From positions 15,808,970 to 15,872,969 of the forward strand of contig CM026433.1 in assembly GCA_014871385.1 (NCBI GenBank): a stretch of 64,000 nt of DNA, written 5' to 3'. Made by a program: the position numbers and the translations under genes. Below, one piece after another: positions 1 through 11,943 of this stretch (positions are counted from its first letter, which is position 1; the number at the start of each line of letters is the position of its first letter). The notes under the pieces were generated by a model. The model did not search any database and was not told the DNA's origin. It saw only the letters and a program-made list of their open reading frames with translations. The stretch is from Ceratodon purpureus (lineage: Eukaryota; Streptophyta; Bryopsida; Pseudoditrichales; Ditrichaceae).

Positions 1-1389
1 CCAGAAAAAAATTGCCAAACATCCCAATCATCACAATCACAGATCCTGAAAAAGCTTGGAAAGAAGAAAACACCGACATAGTCAGTGCTTGTAACCCAAA
101 TCCATCATAAATCTTCCTCAACGTCACCCTCCAGAGAAGCTAAAGAAAAACAAGCACAGGCTCTTTGAGAACAAGTTCTGAAATTACATTCACTCCCAGA
201 AGAGCTGATAGTCACCACCATAACCTAAAACGCCTTCAGCGAAAACCCCCCCAGCAGAATTCACTCACAAAACCAGCAACCCACCTTGACAAAGGCCTTG
301 CAATTGGCAGAAGCGACGTTACATAAGCAATCCAAGAGCACTTGTGCCCACGCTGTAGCATTTGCCTTACCCGATCGAGGACGACACCAGGGTTATCTGC
401 TTCTCATCTGGGCGAAATGTAGATACAGTCCGGAAATCGATAGACTTGGTGAATCATTCATGGGCTTAGATGAAGGTCGCCTTTGGTCGAGGTGCACTTC
501 GTTCTCGGAGCTGGGAACTTCCATCAGCCTGCGCTGCGGCGGAGCTCGACATGCTCGACTGTTGGTGTCCAAACGCCGTGCTCGTTGATGCTCCTCACTT
601 CTCATGCCCACAACCTGGTCACGATGGTGAGCGTAAAGCTTTTGTGAGCAATCTCGATACGTCAGGGATGCTTAGCACTCCTGCTCTACGAGTGGGTTCC
701 GACTGCGACGAGATTGAGATCGTTTGCGGGGGTTTCACTGAGATAGGATAGTGCGTGGAGCTATTTGACGCAGGAATCGGCTAGTGGCTGAGCCTGGGGT
801 TGTGGGGTTTAGCAATTGTGAAGAGGCAGGTTGTTTAGAGTTTAGAATTTGAGAGGACTGCGGATGTTTCGGGCAGAGCCGACCTGGTTTGGACGTGGTT
901 GCGACTGCGTGCGATGGGAGTGATGGCGGTTAGAGGCCTTGCGTGTTTACAGCTCTACGATGATTACATTGACAATCAACTCTGTTTTCTTCAGGAATAA
1001 CGGATCCGCGTTGTGGTATATCGGGTGGCGCCTGCCGCATTTCTTTCGTTGGAGTCGTGAAAATTCATGAGAGCAATGTCACTTGCTGCAGTTCAGGTCG
1101 TGGTGAGGGTCGCCCATCATCGCCCATATCCTGTCTGTTGCTATCTTGTAAACGTTTACGGGACAGAGTTTACCTTGCGGCAACACGAAGGTTTGGACTC
1201 ATGCTAGATTTGCATTTCCGCCTAGCCTTTGCCATTTGGTCTTGCAGTTCGTGTGTCTACAGTTCTCGAGGAAGAATTTGAAGGACGAACTTCCAACAGT
1301 TAACATTTGGTTCCGTCTTGCAGTGTGTACGCTTGTTATTCCTGATTGAGCAGAGGTGAGCGGGTTGTTGATGCATAGAGGAGAAGAGG
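1..1389. other. Region upstream of the coiled-coil gene, no gene recognised
   Basis: Two overlapping open frames around 286-751 have no recognisable domain and no supporting splice context, so I do not call them genes. The stretch from about 950 to 1389 immediately precedes the start codon of the coiled-coil gene and probably holds its promoter and 5' leader. No clear TATA box was identified. Confidence 0.4.
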
Positions 1390-4300
1390 ATGACTCGCAA
1401 TGTGGGCAGGCGGCCACTAACGCCTGTGGGCCTCCCACGGCAAACACACGGCCAAAAGCGGAAGGGGAAGCCCGTGGAAGCGTGGAAAATGGACTTGGAG
1501 CAAGATGAGAAATCTGACGAGAGACGCATTCGTGGCGTGAATTTGAACGCCATTGAGCAGATTGCCGATGGGGTTGAACGAATGATGTTCTCGTGGAATA
1601 TGGACACATTTGAGAGGGGTCAGGAACGTGCAAAGATTTTGGATACCCTTCCGCCTGCTTGCAGTGTGGGTGACGACGAGGAGCACAGCACCTCTGATCT
1701 GAAAGAAGACTCTTGCAAAGCTTGTACCGTTTGTCATAAGTTCCCAACTCAACAAGTAACCACGAATGTAACAGGGCCTACATGTGTGCTGCACAATATG
1801 GATCTCTCATGCCCTAGAAATGTTCGAGTGTTTGGAATCCACCAACACGGTGAGAACTTCCACACGAGTTTGAGCCCCCTGGTTGGCCGTGGATTTCCGG
1901 GAGGACCCAACTTCGACCACAAGCAGGATATGTATTCCTTGCAAGCCCTTCCACAAAGACGTGAGCAGATTTCAAATAGCTCAGCAGAATACGGCAGATC
2001 ACTAGTGGATTCTCGAGTGGTTGACGTTTCAGGACATCCCAGTGTGATAACCCGCCAAGACAGGATGACCGGCGGTGGTAGTGTTTTGGAAACACGACGC
2101 AGAGATCCTCCAGGCTCTTTCCAAACGTCAACGTGCGAGAAGAATGTCGGGACAGAAGGAAGGTATTCCGAGCACTCGCAAGCCATGGCAGAGTACTCTC
2201 CCCGTATATCATTATGGGGATTGACTCCATCACCTGATGATGATACTCTTCCTCCCACACCCCCCTCTCTACAAGACTGTTATCCTGTCCAGCATGACTC
2301 GTGTCCATTTAATCTCCCTGGTTTTGCTCCTGCGGATCACCATCTGCACGTTTCACCCCGGAAAGACGAAGCTCGCACTTGTCACTCGTCGCCCTTAACC
2401 CATTCCTGCCCTAATATCATCCAATCGCGTTCAGAAACGGATGTTGCACTGGGCAAGCCTACCATACGTGAAGCCCATAACTGCAAGAGTCGGAGGGCTA
2501 ACAGCAGTGGTCTCCCTGCCTACTGCGTTTCGCATTGCTCTGGCGACTATTTCGCTCAACATGCCTCTCGTCAGGCAAGAGCCATGGCGACGCAGCTTGA
2601 AGTAGGTGCGAATTTCTATCAAATATCGTATGCCAGATGCTTGCTCTAAAACAAGTTCTGATATACCTTCTGTACATGGTTCTTGCCCTTACATAGTAAC
2701 AATGCATTATCGGATTGCAGTCACCGAAATTGGGTGGGTACCTGGGTGAAGGTGGACGTCCAGTGACGATGCCAGTGTTGTGGAACAGTTCCGAGGCTCT
2801 CCAGAACAAATTTGAATCACTCATCCACATGACATCGGGTGCTCCTCTCCTTCAGGTATGTACTCATTTGGTTCCCCTCCGTCCCCCGTGCTGTTGTTTC
2901 CTCCTGAGCTTGGTGGAGAGGGGGATCTGTCAGATTAGGGAGAATCGAAGGTGGTGCTCAATGTCTTTCTGGAATGAGTCTGGGATCGATTGAGTGAATC
3001 CCCTGAATGTTTAGATAAATCCAGAACATAAGGTGAGAAAGGTCATTTGTTGTTCTGTGGATGATCAAGGCACAGAGTCCTAGACCCCAGGGTGCATAAG
3101 GTTGAAAGCTAGCGGATGGTTGCATCAGGGGAAGGAGCGCTCGTGTTCGGTACCACCTCCTGAGATTTCGAGTGTGGAAGAGCTGCAGCTCGCTCTTATA
3201 GAATGTGCCACGGAGTATGAAATTAAGGTGTGTCACTGGTTCACAGTTTGATCCCACCAATTAATCGGTTCCAAGCAGAGTGAAGTCCTTGCAAGTTGCA
3301 CGTGAGGCTTGATACAACAATCTTTTGCATTTTCAGACATTAGATGCGAGAATGAAGATGTTGAGAGCGTACAAGAGGCAGACTGCAAGTTCTGAATCTG
3401 ACCAGCCTGCAAATTTACAGGAAAACCGAAACCATGACGAGGTCTGTATAGTTGGCGTGACTCTGTGTGTTCTATTGGTTACATTATTGTCATCGTTGAA
3501 TTCTTATTCTTAGTTCAGCCATTCATTCTGGTTGCTTTTGGACACTATCTCCTACCCTCTTTCCCTGCTGTAAAGTGGTTTTATCATAAATTACCAAAGC
3601 AGTAGTGCAATTCCAGATGCAGGCGTGCAATGGTGTCAAGAGATTAGAGTCTAAAGTTGCCCAGCAGCAAGTCAAGAAGCATGTGATGAGACCAGAAGAA
3701 ATGAAAGAAAATGTCAAAAGCCCGGACAACCAACCATGGAAGAAAAAAGAGAGGTGTGATGTCCACTCTCACAAATGCATGTCGCCTCTGTTTCACTTAC
3801 CTTGTTGATAATGTGGTCCAGATACGTTAACCACTGCAAGCCATTACCTTGAACAGATCGAGTCCGGAACTGAAAAAGTCGGAAAATGGTGTCCGAGCTT
3901 TTTCGAGGTAATAATATACTCAATATAGTACTGAGTGCAAGGCAATTGGTGTTGCTGGTCGGCGTATATCACTGCGTAAAGGTTTCATTCAACGTCGAGG
4001 TGTATTTGCAGGCTCTTTGACAGACAGAGGAGGAGCTTAGATGATGCGTTGCATCGTGTCGACCGCCTTCAGAGGTACGTTGCAGGAATCTTATTTCCAG
4101 TTTCCAGTATGGATAATGGAAGAGTATATAACTCAATAGTGGTATTGAATTCAAGGTGTCAATTATGATGTTTGAATTGAGCTGCAGAGAGGTGGTGAGG
4201 AAGGACCGAGAATTGGTGGAGTGGCAGCTGAAAGAGAAAGAGACCAAGGCACAGCTGCACGGGTTGGAAGATAAGCTGAAAAATTCTCGAGTTTTGCAAG

Positions 4301-5170
4301 CCTCACCAAAGCCACCGGAGCCGAGAAAACTTCTCATTGAGCTTCCTGCGCTTCGGGAGTCCTTGCGATCCTTGAAAGAGGTAACTTTTACTTGAGATAC
4401 AAAGACCTCATTAGTCGGTGAAGTATTTGCAATGCTTCCGTGATGCTTGGAATAAACTCGGCTGGTACCGAATCCCATGTTCTGTAACCTTGAATGATAT
4501 TCAAATTGATTGGTTATTGTTTCAGGGTGACCCTAATTAGTGCTGACATCCTGAACTATCTGTTTCTACAGGAGGAGCAAAAGCAAATCTCGTCTCCGCC
4601 ACAGGCAGAGTTAGCGCAAGAGCTTTCGGACATCAAATCCATGAGTGATATGAGTGTATGCTGCTTTCTCTAACGCTTTTTTAATCATCCGAAATCTCAT
4701 CTTTTGCTGGTTCTCATTGAAGACTCTTTCCTGCTGCTTGTTCGTTTCATATCCTTGACTGAGGCAGTTCAGTTTGAGACTCTCAAAACATCACATGGAA
4801 CCTTCGTGCTTGATGGCAGGATCGGGATGGCTCTATCAACAGCAGGCTGCAATTCCTGGAGGACCGTGCAATAGAGATGGATGAATTGAAACTCACCATG
4901 TCCAAGCTCGCAGCAAATATGGCAGAGCTGTCTGTGGCTTTCAAAGACCATGTGCAATTCGTAAATCACCGACTTGGGACAATTCACGGCCTTGTATCGC
5001 AGAAGAAACTACCTGTGAAATCTCGTAATTCGCCCGAACTGAGCCAACCTTACGTCCCCCAACGAAATGCGCTAGCGCAATTGAAGCTGGCAGGATTAGA
5101 CACTATCGAAGCAGAGAGGGAGATTACCAGGAGTCCAAGGCCGAGCCCACCGCCATCCTGGCAAAGATGA
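1390..5170 (+). CDS. Nine-exon coiled-coil protein, function unrecognised
   Basis: I do not recognise the family. Proposed exons are 1390-2601, 2721-2855, 3337-3441, 3617-3753, 3857-3907, 4012-4074, 4188-4380, 4572-4655 and 4820-5170. All introns are GT-AG and all phases match, giving 776 residues. The start is an ATG in frame with the long first exon. The first ~404 residues are polar, low-complexity and probably disordered, with a cysteine pair cluster (CKACTVC). The remainder is rich in charged heptads: LFDRQRRSLDDALHRVDRL; the EVVRKDRELVEWQLKEKE block; and a C-terminal exon with SRLQFLEDRAIEMDELKLTM, which reads as a coiled coil. The tail ends in proline/serine-rich PRPSPPPSWQR. A long disordered N-terminus followed by coiled coils suits a scaffold or chromosome-associated protein, but that is only inference. 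The exact boundaries of the short exons 3857-3907 and 4012-4074 are the least certain; they are supported mainly by phase consistency. Confidence 0.75.
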
Positions 5171-6615
5171 GTAAAACCATTTGACAAATGAACCCACAAA
5201 GCACCGAATCTCTGAAACTGTCATACTGTAACTTGTAACATAAGAAATCCTTACGGAACCTTCCACCTCCAGCCTTCAATCGATCCCAAGGCTAGAAGAT
5301 GCTGAGAATGCAACCTTCTCAAAGGAACTTCGGATTATACATCATACAGTTTGATAAGCAGATGGCAATTCCTCACAGAAGCAACTTGAAATATCACTGT
5401 ATCTTCTAGCATTCGTTATATCTATGTATTCTGGAATCCAGAACTGCCACTTAGATCACTCACCAGTAGGGACTGTATACGGACTGGATTCTGGTGTAGA
5501 TCTACATTCCTAAGCTAGCTTACATGTTCATTGGTAGAGAAGCTTTTGTCCATGTCAAAATTGTCACATTTAACCCCTAAACGTACTCACCTATGTCCAA
5601 TTTAGGTAGTTTTGCAAAGATGCATTATAGAACGCAATTAATATGAATATTTAGAACTTGATGTATGAATAAAAGTTATACATTTTGAATTTTAGAGATC
5701 CTGGCTAATGGACATCAGCTCCTAGCTGTAAGAACGGAAAGAGAATAGTATTCCTACAAAACCTTATTTACATAAATCATATCCAAAAAGATCAGATGCA
5801 AGCAAGTAACGAGTGCTTTGGAAAACTAAAGAGCATTTCAAGACCCAACTTGACCTATATTGACAGCTCCTCATACTTCAAATTATGAACTCACAGAAGC
5901 TACTGAACCGTGTCTTTCAATTTCTTCGAGTCTGCTCCACGGAATCCTGAGACCATCTTGCCGTCCAAGTGAAACTGAAAAGTGGACTGCCAATTCCAAC
6001 AAAAACAAGTCTCCCCTCCCCCTCCCCCTCCCCTGGCGTACCTTAACGAAGTTGGTGAGCGAGCGAGTTGCGCACCCATGAGTCATGACCCATGCGCCCT
6101 CAAGAGCCTCAGTGGACGAATTCAAGTCAATTGAATAGAATTGAACTGAACTGCACTGCACTGCACTGCACAACGTCTTCGTTCCAACTCTCAATTACTG
6201 CCGCCCCTCCATCGCCATTGCCATTGGACCCACTTCAGCGCCCACTCCACTCCACTCCTGCCCACTCCCACCCTCATGGAGGAATATCAGGTTTTGCTCC
6301 CTCCGCTCTCTCGGAATTTCGCATCCTTTCTTTTCTCTCTCTCTCTCTCTTTCTCTTCCATTGCAGACCCTTTTTCTTATACTTTTCTCTCCAGCAAACT
6401 TCCTAAATCGGTGCCTGTCAGTCGCGTCGCGTCGGAGGAATTGCAACAGCTTTTTCTTGGTTGAGCCAGTCGCTTTGTGTGTCTAGGTCACCATTTTTAA
6501 TGTGTCGCAATTGCAGGAGTTGGATCTGGTACAGAACTCGCTTGTTTGGCGGCGAGTGTCGTGCTTTCTGTTTCGCGGTGTATTAGGTTAACGCCCTGTT
6601 GTCTGCGGAGAGCAG
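5171..6615. other. Intergenic region with CT-rich and CACTG microsatellites
   Basis: No gene is supported. 5171-5850 is AT-rich 3' flank with AATAAA-like sequence near 5669. 6018-6035 is a CCCTCC run, 6149-6170 repeats CACTG, and 6327-6353 is a CT dinucleotide run. The pyrimidine-rich part from about 6000 to 6600 probably belongs to the promoter or leader of the next gene. Confidence 0.5.
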
Positions 6616-6988
6616 GTGGAGGAGAGGAAACAGGCAGCGGCAGACGCGTTGATGCACTACTCGCAGTTCGCTATGGTGTGCATAGGCGAGGGTGTGGCGC
6701 CGAGCAAGCTCCGCCTCCATCTGCTCAAGGTGTGTCAAAGATCGAAGAGCGAACTCATGCATTTTCTCAATATTCGAGCCTTTTTAGGATCGTATTATGC
6801 TTTGTTGTGTGAGATTCGAGGCTAACGAGATGTGTGTTCGGTTGGCGTCACGTGCAGGAGCTGTCGGGAATGCCGAGCACTCTTAGGAAGGAAACGCCGC
6901 AGCAGGGCTCTCCGTCGTCGGCGAGCAACGCGACCACGGCGGACAGAGCGGATCGTGCGTCGTCGTCGTCAGGCGCTACCGCTGCCGC

Positions 6989-7025
<37 letters not shown>

Positions 7026-7076
7026 GACAGTCAGGTTGACAGGGCTTACATTCCCTATCACGACAGGGGTGTTTAG
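6616..7076 (+). CDS. Small conserved-looking plant protein with polyalanine tract
   Basis: Two coding exons are visible, 6616-6729 and 6858-7076. They are joined by a GT-AG intron in phase 0 and give about 110 residues. The N-terminal part (EERKQAAADALMHYSQFAMV, CIGEGVAPSKLRLHLLK) runs across the junction into EISGMPSTLRKE. This compact helical module resembles small uncharacterised plant proteins of about 100 residues. After it come a Ser/Ala-rich segment and about 16 consecutive alanines encoded by GCT/GCC repeats (about 6976-7023). The protein ends VDRAYIPYHDRGV. The 5' end is unresolved: the frame opens after a TAG near 6583 with no ATG before residue EERK. Either an AG acceptor at 6614-6615 brings in an upstream coding exon, or translation starts at the internal ATG at about 6652. 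Confidence 0.6.
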
Positions 7077-8586
7077 AAGCCAAACTTCTACTCTTCCTTT
7101 GATGCTGATTTCCCATCAGTCTTCTCAAAGACTTCGATTTTTTGTAAAATTTTGACAAATGTAAAAATGTGTTTCGTAGAATACAGACTTCTTGTGCTTG
7201 TCAAGTTATTGAAATGGCTTTGTTTCTGTTTCATTGTAGTGGGAGATCAAAGGGGATTTTAATACATGTAGGTGTGCGATTGTCTATTATCTTTGCAAGA
7301 GCAGGTTACATTGCATAAATTCTACGAAACTGCTGTAACGTATGTGGAAAAGATGGGATAAAACCTGTAACACATTCAAAATTCTACTGGATCAAATTCG
7401 ATGCTTGTGGGAAAAAAAAATTGTTCGTTGGAACGAAAAGTATTCATTTGAATAGTCGAACTTGTGGATGAGAATTTGTGCATGAGAATTACTTACGCAT
7501 TTCTGTCCTCGAGGATGTACACCAGATTATAGTGGTTATAGGTTTCCATGATTAGGGTTCAGGCCCTAGCTCTCGATGCACGTGCTATGTTAAGTGCTCT
7601 ATCATACAAAGTTTACGTCGATCAGTGGCCTCGTTCTTGCGAGCTATACATGCGTGCCGCACTCCTGCCTCATTGTCCCATTTCATTGCTATCTATGAAT
7701 AGTACATATTATAATTGATCCGAGTCTTGTAGTGGTCTATCATCCCTGATCGAGTAAGTTGCTTGTCGATCTGTGTGGCAATACCTGCGTTCTGTGTCTA
7801 CTACATGTCACACTCGTAATAGTAGATGTTGAGCTCCTAGAAAAATGCAATGTTCTTAGTGGGTCTGGGAGTACACTAGTGGAAAAGGCCATCCATTTGA
7901 CGAAAATTATGACCAATTATATGACCAAGATGCAATTATATGACCAAGATGCAATTATATGACCAAGATGCAGTTTGGTGACCGTGTTCAGCCTCTGGTC
8001 ATCTCACTTTTGTTTCTGGTCAAATTCGCCATCCTCGGAATAGCTCTTCTGACATGTTATGCGAAGTGGTGGGTCCCACTGCGATCAGCTCGCCGGGATA
8101 GGGTAACCAGTGGATTTGGAATTGTAATTTTTTTTCATTTCATGTTGTTGATACCCGGGAGAGGGGTTCAAGGTTTTCAAAGTCGCGGATGGAAGCTCCC
8201 GAGTGAAGAGTACTCTTTTTCATTTTTTTCTGTGTTTTGATCAAGTTCTTTGATGCAACAATCCTCGCTGCTGGCCCATGATCCAAGCCTCTGGCTTACT
8301 GAGACAGCCAATCTGACCACCGTCAATCGCGTTCTTGCTAATGTAAACAATGTTCACATCAATCTCGTGGTACACAATTAATGCATTTATGATTTCAAAG
8401 ACATAAATCACTGCAGCCTTCACCAATGTGCACTCACCTTTGAAACCTGCAATGGATTCCGGTGATAATCTGCACAAGTAGTCAATGTGCTTGCAAATAT
8501 GAAACTTCAACTATGCCAGTACATTGTTTATTGAGTAAAAGTATACAGAACTAGTCCAAAGTGAACTTAAATCACAAAACACTAAC
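7077..8586. other. Intergenic region, no gene seen
   Basis: Mostly AT-rich, with no coding frame that has splice support or a recognisable domain. It contains the 19-bp tandem repeat annotated at 7921-7977. Confidence 0.4.
7921..7977. repeat. 19-bp tandem repeat, three copies
   Basis: The unit ATGACCAAGATGCAATTAT occurs three times head to tail; the last copy diverges at its final bases. Confidence 0.85.
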
Positions 8587-8697
8587 CCAGGCCACAAGAT
8601 ACAGTTGCCCACGAGGCCCACGCGGGTTTGTGTAGACATTGACAGGATCTTGTCCAGTGAAAAGCTCCAGGAGTAACACTCCGAAACCGCAAAGAAG
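8587..8697 (-). pseudogene. Fragment of a receptor-like kinase exon
   Basis: On the minus strand this stretch reads GFGVLLLELFTGQDPVN, then RGQLYLVAW. That is the signature around subdomain IX of plant receptor-like kinases (xGVLLLELLTGxxPV...LVxW). The sequence after the final W is GTTAGT, a plausible splice donor, as in intact genes of this family. I found no catalytic loop, DFG motif or other kinase exons nearby. It therefore looks like a captured or decayed single-exon fragment rather than a working kinase. Confidence 0.5.
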
Positions 8698-9608
8698 TGC
8701 AAAAACTCTTCAGCAAGCTCTTGAATCCTCCACCATCGCACCGCCACGCTTCTCCACCGTAATCTGCCAAGGAGCAACACCAACACAAGAGCAACCAACA
8801 AACAGGAAACACCAACACAAGAGCAACCCCGATCCCCGCGGAAAACTCCCTGGCGGACTCAAGCGAAAGAGCGAAAGAGCGAAAGCAAAGCAATGGTGCG
8901 GCTTGAGGGGCGTAGATGCAATAGCATCGCAGCAGATGCAAGGGGAGTGTGGGTGCGAGTGCAATAGCGAGGGAGGGCTGAGGGCAGAGGATGGAGCTTC
9001 CGCAACGCAGCCTAAGAGACAACGCCGCAACCCTAACGTACAAGCCTCACCCACACGCAGATGCCCCCCAACCCTACCCAACATCTACCTGTAACTCACA
9101 TCCCAAATATCCCGAATCTACCAAAATCATAAACACCTCATAAAAGCGTCACTGCTCCAGAAACCAACAATTTAGGATATGATGTAGATTTTAGAGAGTA
9201 GAATGTGCGGAGGGGAAGATGTGGTGGGTGTGGGGGAGGATGACGGTTTTGGGGGGGGGGGGGAGAGGGTGCAAAGCGAGACAGAAACAAACCCCATCTT
9301 CCTCTCTCCCTTCCCAAATTCCCTTCTCACAAAAAAAATCACATCACAGCCTGATGCCCTGCCTTGGTTGTGCAGGAACCAGTCCCAGCGTTCCCATTCT
9401 GCTCCTGCAAGGGCTGCTCTCTGACAATTTATCAAAAACAGAATTTCTCTCTTGGTATGGAGCCCCGCCAGATACGCTGCACAAGAATAACCAATCAACA
9501 GAGACTGACATCCAATTTGGTGACCACAAATTTTTTTGGTCATATACTTTGGTCAGATGCACACCCTTTTCTACTAGTGGCAGCTGAATGCTGCCAGATT
9601 TTGAAGTA
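8698..9608. other. Low-complexity intergenic region
   Basis: Contains GCGAAAGA repeats near 8870-8890 and a 13-base G run at 9251-9263. Several overlapping open frames on both strands are compositional artefacts with no recognisable domain. Confidence 0.4.
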
Positions 9609-9611
9609 TTA

Positions 9612-10298
9612 GGGCTGGTTCAGTCTATGGCCAAACTTCGAGAGGAGAAGCATCCCAACCAATGAAAACACAGAAATGCACAAAGTTCCTTCTCTCTGCC
9701 TTCACACTAGATGTCAATCTCCAAAGGATGTTGCCTCCAAAAGAGCCTAAGTGGCAAAACTTTTAGGAAATTATGGCGCCAAGAGTTTGGCCTTTCAAGC
9801 AAAGTTTGGGTCGACCAAAATGCTCGAGCCAAAGTTTTGTCAAGAGGCCGAACTTTTTATTTATTAAAATATGCACAAGAGGACAAGGCCTTGGGCTATT
9901 AATGCTCCACAAGCCTTGTCATGCTTCATTAATGAACTTTTTGACAATCATTGGCATTACATATCCAAAAATAAGCTGAACTTCAGTCACTCATAACTTT
10001 GTCATAAAAATGTATACTTTGCTGAATTTTTTTCCGCACAGTCTTCATTAGTTTTTACACCTTTCCTATTTTTTTCATTTTTTATTTCTTTTTCAATTTT
10101 CTATAAATGTTTAGATATTTGGTTCATATGTCTTGGCCTTTGGACTTCTCCTTTGGGCCTTCACACTATGACCGGCCAAAGACTTCAAGTGGATTATTTT
10201 AATATACATTTTCAGCCCAAAAGTTTCTCCTCTCATCATAGTTTGGGCCAAGAAAGGGATGCTTCTCCTCTCAACTTTGGCCCAGTCTGAACCAACCC
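9612..10298. mobile_element. Tourist-like MITE (PIF/Harbinger type) with TTA duplication
   Basis: The 687-bp unit has imperfect terminal inverted repeats of about 45 bp. The left end begins GGGCTGGTTCAGTCTATGGC and the right end, read on the minus strand, begins GGGTTGGTTCAGACTGGGCC. Both continue into a shared GAGAGGAGAAGCATCCC. The element is flanked by TTA at 9609-9611 and 10299-10301. A TTA target duplication with GG...-type ends is the hallmark of PIF/Harbinger elements. There is no transposase, so it is non-autonomous. The interior is AT-rich and has several GGCCAAA/TTTGGCC motifs in both orientations. Confidence 0.85.
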
Positions 10299-10301
10299 TT
10301 A

Positions 10302-11198
10302 GGACATATTGAATTGATGAATCAAAGAGAACGCTGCGATGACGTAGAATTCTTTTCATGGTGTTGCTGCTCATCACAAAGTTACAGAAAGAATTCATAC
10401 ATCAAACTGCACATCATCCATGTTTTTTTTGTTGAGTTTTGGTATCATGGAATCATGGGAATAATTACTTTTTGATGAGTAAGCCTCAACCAAGGCTTTG
10501 ATGTGTCCGGTGAGAATTAGGGCTATAGAGTATGTGTCAAAATCTCTATATGTTCATTGCCTTCAAAACCGTTCAAGTGTTGAGCAGATAGTAGATCAGC
10601 TGTTCTGTAGTGTAGTGTACAGTTATAGTACAGGGCCCTTGGTCTCACTTGGCCAAGCCTACTGGAAGCAGCAACCCATGGTGCTTCATTTGCTAAATGT
10701 GAAGAGGAAACGCCTTTGTTCTGTACTTCCAGAGACTTTTACTGTAGCCTTCCAGGTTAATGATCTTTCCTGTCTGTGTATCGTACTGCACACTTCTCCC
10801 GTACCTTAACAACTTTATGTTTAAAATATGCTTACATCTTATGTTCACTTACTCGGTGAATAGAATACGGTCACAGTGTGTTCATACGAGGGGCATTTAA
10901 AATAATTGGATAACAAATGTTTCCCTCTGTTGCTTGTGATGAGAGGCTAACTTGCCATGCACTGTGAAAGAGATTCGTGACGCTCTTGTTCCTTGAGAAG
11001 TTGATAACCGAAAAACTGGGTAACTCTGACATTTGCAAATTGTGGTAACATTCTACAGTTGCTGTTGCTTCCACAGAGTCCTCGCGAATTAGCGAATGAC
11101 ACCTTGATAATTGAAATGAATCACCACTTTCGTGAGTACAAGTTCAAACTAATTCCAAGGAAATGTTTTTCAAGGTAACAGAAATTTTAGCACGATAT
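10302..11198. other. Intergenic region, no gene seen
   Basis: Sequence lying between the two short transposons. The open frame near 10498-10809 has no domain, homologous-looking motif or splice support. Confidence 0.4.
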
Positions 11199-11202
11199 AC
11201 AA

Positions 11203-11939
11203 GGGGGGAAGCACAATAAAGTGGACCACAAAAGTGCTTAGCTCATTGCCAATTTCAACCCGTTGTGTAAACACGCTAGAAAGTGGCATCTAAAACTTCT
11301 TGATGGGAAATTAAGTTTGAGATACGGAAAGTAGACTTGATGTACTACAACTTCTGAAATTTGCGTTCGTAGTTGTTGAGTTGAGACACCTCTATGAACA
11401 CCACAAAGTTGAACAAAGTGAATGCAGTCATTTGGAAAAGTGACCGTATTACATTGTAGTTTTGACAGAAATCACTCTTGACTTTGCGGGGCCCTTCGTT
11501 TGTACATTACGCTTGTAGAAATGATCCAGGTGGCCGTGTTTGCAATCCTAGATTGGCGAAAAGTATCCCCGGGATGTTTTTAAAACATTGTTTTCGGTGA
11601 AACTTTTTGTGAGGTTTTTTTCACCGAACATTATTTTTTAAATTGGAAAAAACATCCTCTAAAGACAATAGAGGGCCCGAAATGAAGAAATTAAGACTTT
11701 GGAAAAGTTCATTTTCATGATTTAGAACTAAAGGTCAAATTAAGTTTCAATTGAAGATGTTTTTTTTATGGAGGTGCCTGTAAGATACTATATGAAACCT
11801 TAAAAAGTGACTAAAATGCTCAAAAACTACACCAAAATGCTCAAAATCAGCTTTGAGCTATAAAAAACAGCACACTTCATATTCACTTCCTAGTGATCAC
11901 ATATTGCACTTGGTGGTCCACTTTATTGTGCTTCCCCCC
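11203..11939. mobile_element. Non-autonomous inverted-repeat transposon with 4-bp duplication
   Basis: The 737-bp unit begins GGGGGGAAGCACAATAAAGT and ends with the exact reverse complement. The perfect terminal repeat runs 27 bp (through GGACCAC) and imperfect matching continues to roughly 36 bp. It is flanked on both sides by ACAA (11199-11202 and 11940-11943), consistent with a 4-bp target duplication. No transposase is encoded. The terminus does not match the usual plant MITE families (Tourist, Stowaway, hAT, CACTA or Mutator) that I know. A 4-bp duplication is a known property of the Sola group, but that assignment is only a suggestion. Confidence 0.75.
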
Positions 11940-11943
11940 ACAA

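Noticed and set aside
286-751. Two overlapping plus-strand frames of 93-100 codons
   Set aside because: They overlap each other in different frames and show no recognisable motif or splice context.
1390-5170. Identification as a meiotic recombination-initiation coiled-coil protein (PAIR1/PRD3-like)
   Set aside because: General architecture is similar, but I could match no specific motif; naming it would be a guess.
8582-9094. Overlapping open frames of 120-150 codons on both strands
   Set aside because: Low-complexity translations with no ATG or splice support; only the short kinase-like segment in another frame is meaningful.
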